From positions 62,001 to 126,000 of the forward strand of contig NZ_QBKI01000007.1 in assembly GCF_003054055.1 (NCBI RefSeq): a stretch of 64,000 nucleotides of DNA, given 5' to 3'. The DNA comes from Pontibacter mucosus (GTDB lineage: Bacteria > Bacteroidota > Bacteroidia > Cytophagales > Hymenobacteraceae). The position numbers and the translations under genes were made by a program. This document shows positions 25,441 to 33,956 of this stretch, piece by piece. The notes below the pieces were generated by a model that did no database searches, was not told where the DNA came from, and saw only the letters and a program-made list of their open reading frames with translations. The stretch's first letter is position 1, and each line of letters starts with the position of its first letter.

Positions 25441-26973
25441 ATGAAAAAGAGTATCATATATTTTATTTCGCTCATCGGGACAGTAACGATGCTGGCAAGC
25501 TCCTGCTCTGATAAGCTGGATGTTGCACCGGTAAGCTCCATCAGTGACGCCAATTACTGGAAAACACCTGACCAGGTGGATGCTTTTGTGACAGGTGTTC
25601 ATGCCAGGTTCCGAGGGCATAACGCAAACTTCCGGACATTGGGAGAGTTACGAGCGGACATATTTGGGCAGGATCCCGGTTCCAGCGCTTCCTTTACAGG
25701 TGCGGCCTCCCAAGGACTGGAGCGCCTTTGGCTGCAGGCCTTAGACCCTAATGATGCTGGTGTCAGTGGGTTCGGAGGGTTTTACTCCAACATCGCCCAG
25801 ATTAATTTGCTCATCAGTAAACTCAACACCATTGATGTGGTGGCGCCTGCCACAAAGGATTACTACCTGGGCATTGCTTATGGGATGCGGGCCTTCTATT
25901 ACTTTCAGATGTACAGAACCTGGGGTGATGTCGTGATACAGACAGAGCCTATCTCTACGATTGACGTGGCCAACCTGGCGAAGCCTGCCTCCAGTCAGGA
26001 AGAGGTGATGAAACTGATCAAGGCTGATATTGATAGCTCCAATGTTAATTTCGGAGAAAACTACACCTTCAGGGAAGGCAAGTCCTTATGGTCAAAATCA
26101 GCCACCCAGATGCTGAAGGCGGAGGTCTATCTGTGGACGGGCCACAGAGGCAGCGGAGCGGCAGACGCCCAGGTGGCGAAGAATGCCTTAACCGATATTC
26201 AGGCCAATGCGCCTGGGTTAAGCTTGCTTTCCAGCTTTTCGGATGTTTTCGCGGCCAATAGCAAAGGGAATGCAGAAATTATCTTCGCTAGTCGCTACCT
26301 GTTAAACGAGGCGACCCAGGGGATAGGCTCTTTTTTGCCAGCGACGGCGAGCCTTGCAAACTTCTACGACTCCTTGGAAAACCGGCAGTTTTCCGTTGCG
26401 GTGGATAACTGGGGGGGAGTGTTGCGCGTGCCTGTCAAGGTTTCCACCTTCAGGGCCTTTGACGACAAGGACAGCCGGAAGTGGACCACCATTCAGCCGG
26501 CCTACTCGAAAGTTGGGGGTAACTATGTCATCGCCGGGGCATTTGTGAAGAAGTTCCAGGGAGAACAGAACGCCGGCACGCGTCAGTACACCAATGATTT
26601 TCCTATCTACCGTTATGCGGATCTTCTATTGTTGCTGGCAGAAGCCAAACTGATCCTGGGCGAAGACCCTGCTGCTGAGATAAATGCAGTCCGCCAGCGA
26701 GCCTATGGCACTAACTACGATGCTGCGGTGCACGGTTATCCTAACCAGCCGGTTGATGCCAATCCACAGGAGGCTATTTTGAGGGAGCGCTTCTTCGAGT
26801 TCATATTTGAAGGGAAGCGTTGGTACGACCTGCGCAGAATGGGTGACAGCTTCGTTTATGCGCATACGACCCTCTCGCCGGAGGAGTCCTACAAGTTGCT
26901 TTGGCCTATCGACAGGGGATCTCTGACAGATAACAGAGCCCTGAAGCAGAATCCAGGATATCCTGAGTTCTAA
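25441..26973 (+). CDS. SusD/RagB-family surface glycan-binding lipoprotein
   Basis: A 510-aa lipoprotein. The leader MKKSIIYFISLIGTVTMLAS ends at a lipobox (ASSC), followed by the SusD helical TPR-like fold: DANYWKTPDQVDAFV, MRAFYYFQMYRTWGDVVI, KAEVYLWTGHRG, PIYRYADLLLLLAEA and the closing EFIFEGKRWYDLRRMGDSFVY. It ends in the typical LKQNPGYPEF. It starts 21 bp after the SusC stop and is the partner that caps that transporter at the cell surface. From about 25.1 kb to 29.1 kb there are no AAGTATA words, in contrast with the following operon genes. Confidence 0.92.
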   Translation: MKKSIIYFISLIGTVTMLASSCSDKLDVAPVSSISDANYWKTPDQVDAFVTGVHARFRGHNANFRTLGELRADIFGQDPGSSASFTGAASQGLERLWLQALDPNDAGVSGFGGFYSNIAQINLLISKLNTIDVVAPATKDYYLGIAYGMRAFYYFQMYRTWGDVVIQTEPISTIDVANLAKPASSQEEVMKLIKADIDSSNVNFGENYTFREGKSLWSKSATQMLKAEVYLWTGHRGSGAADAQVAKNALTDIQANAPGLSLLSSFSDVFAANSKGNAEIIFASRYLLNEATQGIGSFLPATASLANFYDSLENRQFSVAVDNWGGVLRVPVKVSTFRAFDDKDSRKWTTIQPAYSKVGGNYVIAGAFVKKFQGEQNAGTRQYTNDFPIYRYADLLLLLAEAKLILGEDPAAEINAVRQRAYGTNYDAAVHGYPNQPVDANPQEAILRERFFEFIFEGKRWYDLRRMGDSFVYAHTTLSPEESYKLLWPIDRGSLTDNRALKQNPGYPEF

Positions 26974-27076
26974 ACCAATCCAAGGGCGGTGGCGCAGGCC
27001 TTCCCTTATTTGTCAGGTGCAAGCCGAGTAGGCATGTCTGAGAGCATGATAGAAAAACAGCTGCCAGGAAGACAAC

Positions 27077-27256
27077 ATGCGTGCCATTCTGGAGGAGGGC
27101 CGGCGCTGGTGGTCGATCCGCAGAGCCGGAAACGAGTGGGTGTTTGCCTACGTGGACCAGGTATACCTGGCCCCGGGACAGGAGTACAAACTGCTGCCTA
27201 TCTCGGTGGGCATGCTCAACTCCGACCCTAAACTGACACAGACGCCGGGGTATTAA
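27077..27256 (+). pseudogene. C-terminal remnant of a second SusD-like protein
   Basis: A 59-codon open frame encodes ILEEGRRWWSIRRAGNEWVF, continues with YLAPGQEYKLLPISVG and ends PKLTQTPGY. This is the unmistakable C-terminus of a SusD/RagB protein, matching the EGKRWYDLRR ... NPGY end of the intact gene just upstream but clearly different in sequence. Everything upstream of it is missing; a stop (TAG) lies nine codons before the first Met. It sits between the intact SusD gene and a sialidase gene. It is probably the scar of a deleted or replaced SusC/SusD pair rather than a functional gene. Confidence 0.78.
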
Positions 27257-27289
27257 AGCTTTGTTAAACTATAACCATATCGCGCATAG

Positions 27290-28537
27290 ATGAAAGTAGC
27301 AATGAAAAGCATCCGCAGCTTGTCGTATTACCCCTTGCTCATAGGCCTTGTATGGTTGTTTGCATGTCAGTCGAAAGACCACATGGAAGTGCAGCCTATC
27401 AATAAGATAGAAGCCAGCAGGCTGGGGCCTTTTGTGGATACGGCAAATATAGCCAGGACTGTGCTCTTTGGTAATGACATTGAAGGGGTTAACTTCGTGC
27501 GTATTCCCGGGTTAGCTAAAACTAAGAAGGGAACCTTGATTGCTGTATGCGACGCAAGGGTAGAGACCAACAATGATTTGCCCAACAATATCGATTGCAT
27601 CATTCGCCGCAGTAGTGATGATGGGAGAACATGGGGTGAGGTTCAGACAGTGTTGAATATGCCTGGAGAGGAAGGTGTAAGCGACCCTTCGATATTGGTA
27701 GACCAAGTAACCGGAACTATCTGGATATTCTTAAACTACAGCAAGGCAGGAGTTGGAGTCGGTACCTCCCAGCCTGGATATGGTGATGATACCATTCATA
27801 TCTTGGCAGTAAGGAGTGATGATGATGGCCTGACCTGGTCTGAGCCAGTGGACATAACTCGGTCGGTAAAGGCTGAAGACTGGCGCTATGTTATCTCTTC
27901 TCCTGGCCATGGCATACAGTTGAAAGATGGTACACTTCTGCAAACAGGCTATTACGCTGTCCCGAATACGATCAGCAGGAACCCACGTGCCTTTGCTTTC
28001 TATAGCAAAGACCATGGCCGTACTTGGCAGAGAACAAAGCCTGTGGCACAGCGTGTAACAGAAGGAATGGCCGTACAATTGGAAGATGGACGTATCCTGA
28101 TGAACATGCGCGGCCAAGTAAATGCAAGGGCTTTGTCCTACAGCAGCGACCTGGCAGGAGCCTGGAGTGCACTGGAGTATGACCAGACATTGGTTGAACC
28201 TGGCTGTCAAGCCAGCATTATCAAACTGCAGCATGGACCTGCAAAGGGCAAGGATTGGCTGGTTTTCGGGAATCCTGCCGCCACCACCCGTTCAAACTAT
28301 ACACTAAGGCTGAGTCTGGATGGGGGCAAATCATGGGTAAACTCCCTGCCTCTGTGGTCTCAGGGTGCTGGTTATTCTGATATAGTTGAGCTTAGTAATG
28401 GTGACCTAGGTGTACTTTATGAAAAATGGGGCGGCAGAGGATCGAAAGCAGTTCTTGAGTTTGCACGTGTACCAAAGCAGTTACTAATCGGTAAAAGCTT
28501 TCTGCCGGGCTCTGCTGCATCTCCCATAAATGACTAA
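27290..28537 (+). CDS. Exo-alpha-sialidase, GH33 (first of three), lipoprotein
   Basis: A 415-aa sialidase that releases terminal sialic acids. A lipoprotein leader ends in WLFAC (Cys26). The catalytic beta-propeller begins at FVRIPGL, with the first active-site Arg at 71, followed by the acidic loop NNDLPNNID. Asp-box repeats are SSDDGRTW, SDDDGLTW, SKDHGRTW and SLDGGKSW. NMRGQ and TTRSNY provide the other carboxylate-binding arginines, and GYSDIVELSNGDLGVLYE the Tyr/Glu region. Base composition is visibly more AT-rich than in the other two sialidase genes. It follows a SusD remnant and lies in a zone lacking AAGTATA words, so a separate origin is plausible. Confidence 0.9.
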   Translation: MKVAMKSIRSLSYYPLLIGLVWLFACQSKDHMEVQPINKIEASRLGPFVDTANIARTVLFGNDIEGVNFVRIPGLAKTKKGTLIAVCDARVETNNDLPNNIDCIIRRSSDDGRTWGEVQTVLNMPGEEGVSDPSILVDQVTGTIWIFLNYSKAGVGVGTSQPGYGDDTIHILAVRSDDDGLTWSEPVDITRSVKAEDWRYVISSPGHGIQLKDGTLLQTGYYAVPNTISRNPRAFAFYSKDHGRTWQRTKPVAQRVTEGMAVQLEDGRILMNMRGQVNARALSYSSDLAGAWSALEYDQTLVEPGCQASIIKLQHGPAKGKDWLVFGNPAATTRSNYTLRLSLDGGKSWVNSLPLWSQGAGYSDIVELSNGDLGVLYEKWGGRGSKAVLEFARVPKQLLIGKSFLPGSAASPIND

Positions 28538-28611
28538 TATCGAAAGGTATTGTCTGGTACACTTTTCCTGTAGGATGGGGAGAATATACATTTACATACA
28601 CATAAATTAGA

Positions 28612-29550
28612 ATGATAAAACACTTACAGGGGCTCATCGCGGCTCCGTTTACGCCCATGCACGCTGATGGCAGCCTGAACCTGGCGCTGATCCCATCCTA
28701 CTATAGCCTGCTGAAAACAAATGGGAATACAGGGGCCTTTATCTGCGGATCCACCGGGGAGGGCGTGTCGCTGACACTGGAGGAGAAGAAGCAGGTAGCC
28801 GAGGCCTGGGCCGAGGCTACCAAAGGCGACGATGACTTTAAGGTGATCACGCTGGTGGGCGGCACCTGCCTGCAGGATGCCATCGACCTGTCGCGGCACG
28901 CGCAGCGTATCGGCCTGTACGCCGTGTCGTTTACGGCCCCTTCCTACTTTAAGCCCGCCTCGGTGCAGGTGCTGGCCGAGTGCTGCAAAGCGGTGGCTGA
29001 TGCTGTGCCGCAGATGGCCTTCTATTACTACCACATTCCGGTGCTGACGGGGGTGGGTTTCCAGATGATAGACCTGCTCAGAGAGGTGGAGGGAAGCATC
29101 CCTAACTTTGCGGGCATCAAGTATACGCACGAGGATTTCATGGATTTCCTGTCCTGCCTGCGCTTCAGCAACGGCAAGTACGACATGCTGTGGGGCCGCG
29201 ACGAGAACCTGCTGTCTGCCCTGGTACTGGGGGCCAAGGGCGGTGTGGGCAGCACCTACAACTATGCCGCCCCGCTCTACACCAGCTTGATAGAAGCCTT
29301 TGAGCAGGGCGACCTGGAGAAGGCCCAAGGCCTGCAGCAGCAGTCCATCGATATGATCCGCCTGCTGGGCAAGTATGGCGGCATTGCCACCGGAAAAGCC
29401 TACATGAAACTGATCGGCCTCGACTGCGGCGCGTTCCGTCTGCCAGTCCGCAACATGGGTACAGCGCAGTTCCAGTCTTTTAAAGAGGATGTGGCCGCAC
29501 TGGGTTTTGACGAATACTGCTCCCGCGCACCTGAAACGAAATTTGCCTAA
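28612..29550 (+). CDS. nanA: N-acetylneuraminate lyase (dihydrodipicolinate synthase family)
   Basis: A 312-aa cytosolic class I aldolase cleaving N-acetylneuraminate to ManNAc and pyruvate. The family features are GSTGEG at 46-51, the catalytic Tyr in YYYHIP (Tyr140), and the Schiff-base Lys170 in GIKYTHED. GAKGGVGSTYN and a NanA-like C-terminus follow. Related enzymes of the superfamily act on other 2-keto acids, but the neighbours (sialidases, a mutarotase-transporter and a 2-epimerase) make NanA the best call. It is followed 10 bp later by the mutarotase-transporter fusion, so co-transcription is expected. Confidence 0.92.
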   Translation: MIKHLQGLIAAPFTPMHADGSLNLALIPSYYSLLKTNGNTGAFICGSTGEGVSLTLEEKKQVAEAWAEATKGDDDFKVITLVGGTCLQDAIDLSRHAQRIGLYAVSFTAPSYFKPASVQVLAECCKAVADAVPQMAFYYYHIPVLTGVGFQMIDLLREVEGSIPNFAGIKYTHEDFMDFLSCLRFSNGKYDMLWGRDENLLSALVLGAKGGVGSTYNYAAPLYTSLIEAFEQGDLEKAQGLQQQSIDMIRLLGKYGGIATGKAYMKLIGLDCGAFRLPVRNMGTAQFQSFKEDVAALGFDEYCSRAPETKFA

Positions 29551-29559
29551 CACAGTCTG

Positions 29560-32241
29560 ATGAAAAGTATCCTGCCAACACTTCTTTTTCTACTCGCCTT
29601 TACCGTGGGCCGGGCAGAACAGCAAAAGCCTAATAACCTGGAGTGGTCTGTTGCTGCCACACTTCCTGCCTCTCCCGGGCAGGCAGTGCAGCCGGGCCTG
29701 GCCGGTCCGGTGGGGGGCGTGCACAACAACGCGCTGCTGCTGGGCGGTGGGGCCAACTTCCCGGAGGGCATGCCCTGGGAGGGAGGAAAGAAAAAGTATT
29801 GGCAGGATATTTTCGTCTTGCTGAAGGACGGGCAAGGCAAGTATAGCTGGCACGACAAAACCTTTCAGCTGCCGCAGCCGCTGGCCTACAGCGCCAACGT
29901 GGCCACCCCACAGGGTGTGGTAAGTATAGGCGGGGAGAATGAGCAGGGCATCCAGAACACGGTACTGCTGTTGCAGTGGAACCCCGCCTCCAAAGATGTG
30001 AAGGTGGAGGCGCTGCCGGCACTGCCGCTGCCCCTCACCAATGCTGCCGCAGCCGTCATCGGCAACCAGGTTTACGTGGCAGGCGGCGAAACCACGGGCA
30101 AGGCCAGCAACGGCTTTTACCGCTTAAACTTATCCTCACTTTCCAAAGGCTGGGATCAACTGCCGGAGCTGCCAAAAGCACTGTCGCATGCGGTGGCGGT
30201 GGTGCAGTCCAACGGCGAGTACCCGGCTTTATACCTGATTGGCGGCAGGGCCAGAACCGAGTCCGGCGTGAGCGAACTCTATGGCTCTACTTTCCGCTAC
30301 GATCCGAAAAAGAACAACTGGAAACAACTTAGCAACATCTCCGACGGCAAGGGCAACGAAACAACGCTCTCTGCCGCTACCGGCGTTATCACCGGGGCCA
30401 ACTACATCCTTGTCTTCGGGGGCGACAAAGGCAATGTCTTCACACAGATAGAGCAGCACAACGCCGCCATCGCCCGCACCACCGACGAGGCCGAGAAGGC
30501 AAGGCTGGAGGCTTCGCGCCTGGCCCTTCAGACCCAGCACGAGGGCTTCAGCAAAGACATTTACCTCTACAACACTGTTACCGACGCCTGGACTAAGTCC
30601 AGCGAGCTGCCTTATGCGCCCGTTACCACCTTTGCCACCCGCTGGGACAACGACATCCTGATCCCTTCCGGCGAAATCAGGCCGGGGGTGCGCACGCCGG
30701 AGGTGCTCAAAGGCAATCTCGCGCCACAGCATTACTTCGCCTGGCTCGACTACGTGGTCGTGGTGTTATACTTGCTGCTGATGGTGGGCATTGGCATGTG
30801 GACCTCCCGCAACCAAAGCACCACTGACGACTACTTCCGCGGCGGGCAGCGCATACCGGGCTGGGCCGCTGGCCTGAGCATCTACGGCACACAACTCAGC
30901 GCCATCACCTTCATGTCCATCCCGGCCAAGACATACGCCACGAACTGGAACTACTTTATACTTCAGATGACCATTATCCTGGTCATTCCGGTTATTACCA
31001 CCTACTTCATTCCGTTTTACCGCAAGTTGCAGATAACCTCGGCTTACGAGTACCTGGAGAAGCGCTTTAACTACGTGGCGCGCGCCCTGGCCTCGTTGCT
31101 CTACATCATGCTGCAGCTCGGTCGCCTGGCCATCGTGCTCCTGCTGCCGAGCCTGGCGCTTACCCTGGTGACAGGCATTAACGTGAACCTGTGCATCCTG
31201 CTGATGGGCATAATTACAATCTTTTATACCATGAAGGGCGGCATTGAGGCCGTGGTATGGACGGACGTGGCGCAGGTGGTTATACTTTTAGGTGGCGCCC
31301 TGGTGTGCCTGGTGATGATCCCATTCCAGTTGGAGGCCGATGCCAGCACGATCTGGCAAACTATCCAGCAAAACGAGAAGCTCAATATTATCGACCTCAC
31401 TTTCAGCTTTAATGAGCCCACGCTGTGGGTGGTAGTGCTGGGTGGCCTGGCTATCAACGTGATCTCCTATGGTACTGACCAATCGGTGGTGCAGAAATAC
31501 CTGACCACAAAAAACGAGGCGGAGTCGAAGAAAAGTATGCGTTTGGGTGCCTGGATGGCGCTGCCTTCGGCTATCATCTTCTTCTCGATCGGAACCATGC
31601 TGTACCTGTTCTTCCGGGAGCACCCGGAGAAGGTGAACTACCAGCTGCAAAGCCAGGACGCTATCTTCCCATGGTATATCGTAACGGAGCTTCCGGCGGG
31701 CATCACCGGCCTATTGATTGCCGCCATATTCGCAGCGGCCATGTCTACCCTGAGCAGCAGCATGAACTCGGTGACCACGGCCATCATCACCGACTTTTAC
31801 AGGCGTTTTGTGCCGACCAAGTCAGACAAGAGCTACCTGAGCACCGCCAAGTACATCACCCTGACGATAGGCGTGGTGGGCACCTCGCTGGCGCTGGTGA
31901 TGGCACAATGGGGCATCTCCTCGCTCTGGGACCAGTTTAACACTATACTTGGCCTGTTCACCGGCGGCCTGGGCGGCTTGTTCGTGCTGGGTATTTTCAC
32001 CAAGCGCGCCAACGCCAAAGGGGCCATCACAGGGCTTCTGCTAAGCGGGCTGGTGCAGTTTTATATCAGCCAGTACACCAACATCAACCTGCTGCTCTAT
32101 GCCTTCACCGGGTTGGCATCCTGCGTGACGTTCGGGTACCTGTTCAGCCTGCTTTTCGGCGGCCAGGAGCGCGAGCACGAGGGCCTGACGATCTATGAGA
32201 GCGAGGCGCAGCGCAGCAAGGTGAGGGAGAAGGTGATGTAA
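29560..32241 (+). CDS. Fusion of N-acetylneuraminate mutarotase (Kelch) and sodium:solute symporter
   Basis: An 893-aa two-part protein. After a signal peptide (MKSILPTLLFLLAFTVGRA), residues 25-390 form a Kelch beta-propeller of the NanM type (GGVHNNALLLGGGANFPEGMPWEGGKK is diagnostic; VYVAGGETTG, LYLIGGRA and LVFGGDKG are further blades). This domain should lie in the periplasm and interconvert sialic acid anomers. From about 391 (FAWLDYVVVVLYLLLMVGIG) there is a full sodium:solute symporter with 13 or so membrane helices (TTDDYFRGGQRIPGW, TFMSIPAKTYATNW, AAAMSTLSSSMNSV). Anomer conversion is thereby tied to inner-membrane uptake. The domain boundary is continuous in one frame with no sign of assembly joining. 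Confidence 0.92.
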   Translation: MKSILPTLLFLLAFTVGRAEQQKPNNLEWSVAATLPASPGQAVQPGLAGPVGGVHNNALLLGGGANFPEGMPWEGGKKKYWQDIFVLLKDGQGKYSWHDKTFQLPQPLAYSANVATPQGVVSIGGENEQGIQNTVLLLQWNPASKDVKVEALPALPLPLTNAAAAVIGNQVYVAGGETTGKASNGFYRLNLSSLSKGWDQLPELPKALSHAVAVVQSNGEYPALYLIGGRARTESGVSELYGSTFRYDPKKNNWKQLSNISDGKGNETTLSAATGVITGANYILVFGGDKGNVFTQIEQHNAAIARTTDEAEKARLEASRLALQTQHEGFSKDIYLYNTVTDAWTKSSELPYAPVTTFATRWDNDILIPSGEIRPGVRTPEVLKGNLAPQHYFAWLDYVVVVLYLLLMVGIGMWTSRNQSTTDDYFRGGQRIPGWAAGLSIYGTQLSAITFMSIPAKTYATNWNYFILQMTIILVIPVITTYFIPFYRKLQITSAYEYLEKRFNYVARALASLLYIMLQLGRLAIVLLLPSLALTLVTGINVNLCILLMGIITIFYTMKGGIEAVVWTDVAQVVILLGGALVCLVMIPFQLEADASTIWQTIQQNEKLNIIDLTFSFNEPTLWVVVLGGLAINVISYGTDQSVVQKYLTTKNEAESKKSMRLGAWMALPSAIIFFSIGTMLYLFFREHPEKVNYQLQSQDAIFPWYIVTELPAGITGLLIAAIFAAAMSTLSSSMNSVTTAIITDFYRRFVPTKSDKSYLSTAKYITLTIGVVGTSLALVMAQWGISSLWDQFNTILGLFTGGLGGLFVLGIFTKRANAKGAITGLLLSGLVQFYISQYTNINLLLYAFTGLASCVTFGYLFSLLFGGQEREHEGLTIYESEAQRSKVREKVM

Positions 32242-32323
32242 GTATAAATCATAGTCTTTTAAAGTATAAACACAAGTATAAAGCGGCGCTGAAAGTCGCA
32301 GCAAGTATAAAACACAAAGTATA
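32242..32323 (+). repeat. Intergenic cluster of five AAGTATA words
   Basis: The 82-bp gap between the symporter and sialidase genes contains five copies of AAGTATA in the same orientation. They include AAAGTATAAAC, CAAGTATAAAG and AAAGTATAATG, the last overlapping the sialidase start. This is one of the densest clusters in the window. Confidence 0.75.
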
Positions 32324-33895
32324 ATGACTAGAGCCAAAGGTATCCTGTGCTGCCTGTTGCTGGTGCTTTTCTGTAGCGTGAGCTGCACCAGAAGCGTAAA
32401 CAAATCGGTTCCCGCAGTGAGCGGGATAAGTATAACGAGTACTGCCCCGGCCGTGCCTGTGCTGCGGGGCACGGAGCATAACCCGGTGGTGCGCGTAACG
32501 ATGTACGTGCCGGCGGGCGGCGAAAGTATAAATTTCCAAAGTATAAAAGGCCGGCTCAACAGCACAGCCCTGCAGGATGTGGAGAAACTGGATGTATACT
32601 TTACAGGCTCTGAGGCGCTGTTCAAAACCGATAACCTGGTAAAGTCTATCCGGCCGACGACAGAGGAGTTTGAGGTGCCGCTGCGCATTCAGGCCAAGCC
32701 GGGCAAGCACTACATCTGGTTCAGCGTCACCCTGAAGGAGACGGCCAACATCGACAACAAAGTGGCGTTGCACGCTACCCAACTGACAGACGCGGCTGGC
32801 AAAGTATACCCTGTAGCAGAGGATGGCACGGAGCATACCAAACGCATGGGCATTGCCCTGCGCAAGGCCGGCGAGGACGGCTCGCACACCTACCGCATCC
32901 CGGGCATCGCCACCACCGACAAAGGCACCCTGATTGCCGTGTACGACATCCGCTACGACAACGCCCGCGACCTGCCGGCCAACATCGACGTGGGCATGAG
33001 CCGCAGCACCGACGGCGGCAAAACCTGGGAGCCGATGAAGATCATCATGGACATGGGCGAGCCGCACGAAAACAACGGCATCGGCGACCCATCCATCCTT
33101 TTTGACCCCGCCACCGGCAAAATCTGGGTGGCGGCGCTGTGGAGCAAGGGCAACCGTTCCATTGCCGGTTCCGGCCCCGGCCTCTCGCCGGACGAGACAG
33201 GGCAGTTTGTGCTGGTGAGCAGCGACGACGACGGTAAAACCTGGTCGGAGCCGTACAGCATCACCGAGCAGATCAAGAACCCCGACTGGCGCATCTACTT
33301 CAACGGTCCCGGCAACGGCATCGTGATGCAGAACGGCACACTGGTGTTCCCGTCGCAGTACTGGGATGAGAACAAGATGCCGCACTCTTCGGTCATCTAC
33401 AGCCAGGATAACGGCAAAACCTGGAAGAGCGGCATCGGCGCAAAGGCCAACACCACCGAGAGCCAGGTAGTAGAAACTACACCCGGCACCCTGATGCTGA
33501 ACATGCGCGACAACCGCGGCCGCTTCCGCTCCGTGGCCACCACCACCGACCTGGGCCAGACCTGGGTAGAGCACCATACGTCCTACAGCGCCCTGCCGGA
33601 TCCGGTGTGCATGGCCGGTTTCATCAAAGCCGACGTGAGCACGAAGAATGGGAAAGAGGAAGTTCTTTTCTTCAGCAATGCCGCCACGTCCTACGGCCGC
33701 TATGACATCACGCTCAAAGCCAGCACCGACCTGGGCGAGACCTGGCCCGCGGCCAACGCCCTGCTGGTAGACGAGCGCGGCACGTACGGCTACTCGGCCC
33801 TCACCAAAATCGACGACAACACCATCGGCCTGCTCTACGAGGGTGTGCGCGAGTTATACTTTGTGCGCATTCCGGTAAGTGAAGTGCTAAACTAG
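32324..33895 (+). CDS. Exo-alpha-sialidase, GH33 (second), with N-terminal accessory domain
   Basis: A 523-aa lipoprotein (MTRAKGILCCLLLVLFCSVS then Cys). Residues about 45-165 form the beta-sandwich accessory domain typical of large Bacteroidota NanH proteins (NPVVRVTMYVPAGGESINF). The six-bladed propeller starts with HTYRIPGIATTDKGTLIAVY near 186 and the acidic loop ARDLPANID. Asp boxes STDGGKTW, SDDDGKTW and SQDNGKTW, the LNMRDNRGR arginine and the C-terminal YGYSALTKIDDNTIGLLYE nucleophile region follow. It follows the transporter fusion, with a run of AAGTATA words in the gap. It is probably surface-anchored and the main desialylating enzyme. Confidence 0.93.
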   Translation: MTRAKGILCCLLLVLFCSVSCTRSVNKSVPAVSGISITSTAPAVPVLRGTEHNPVVRVTMYVPAGGESINFQSIKGRLNSTALQDVEKLDVYFTGSEALFKTDNLVKSIRPTTEEFEVPLRIQAKPGKHYIWFSVTLKETANIDNKVALHATQLTDAAGKVYPVAEDGTEHTKRMGIALRKAGEDGSHTYRIPGIATTDKGTLIAVYDIRYDNARDLPANIDVGMSRSTDGGKTWEPMKIIMDMGEPHENNGIGDPSILFDPATGKIWVAALWSKGNRSIAGSGPGLSPDETGQFVLVSSDDDGKTWSEPYSITEQIKNPDWRIYFNGPGNGIVMQNGTLVFPSQYWDENKMPHSSVIYSQDNGKTWKSGIGAKANTTESQVVETTPGTLMLNMRDNRGRFRSVATTTDLGQTWVEHHTSYSALPDPVCMAGFIKADVSTKNGKEEVLFFSNAATSYGRYDITLKASTDLGETWPAANALLVDERGTYGYSALTKIDDNTIGLLYEGVRELYFVRIPVSEVLN

Positions 33896-33904
33896 AAAAC
33901 GGCG

Positions 33905-33940
33905 ATACACCTGCCCGGCTATACTTTCGGGCAGGTGTAT
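33905..33940 (+). terminator. Hairpin terminator with TATACTT in its loop
   Basis: A perfect 13-bp stem (33905-33917 with 33928-33940) encloses a 10-base loop containing TATACTTT. It follows the sialidase stop by 10 bp and precedes the esterase gene by 17 bp, so it may only attenuate transcription within the operon. Confidence 0.7.
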
Positions 33941-33956
33941 TGTATTCATATCTGCC

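Noticed and set aside
26989-27231. 80-codon frame starting at 26989 as a gene
   Set aside because: It overlaps the SusD remnant in another frame. The remnant frame has clear family resemblance and this one does not.
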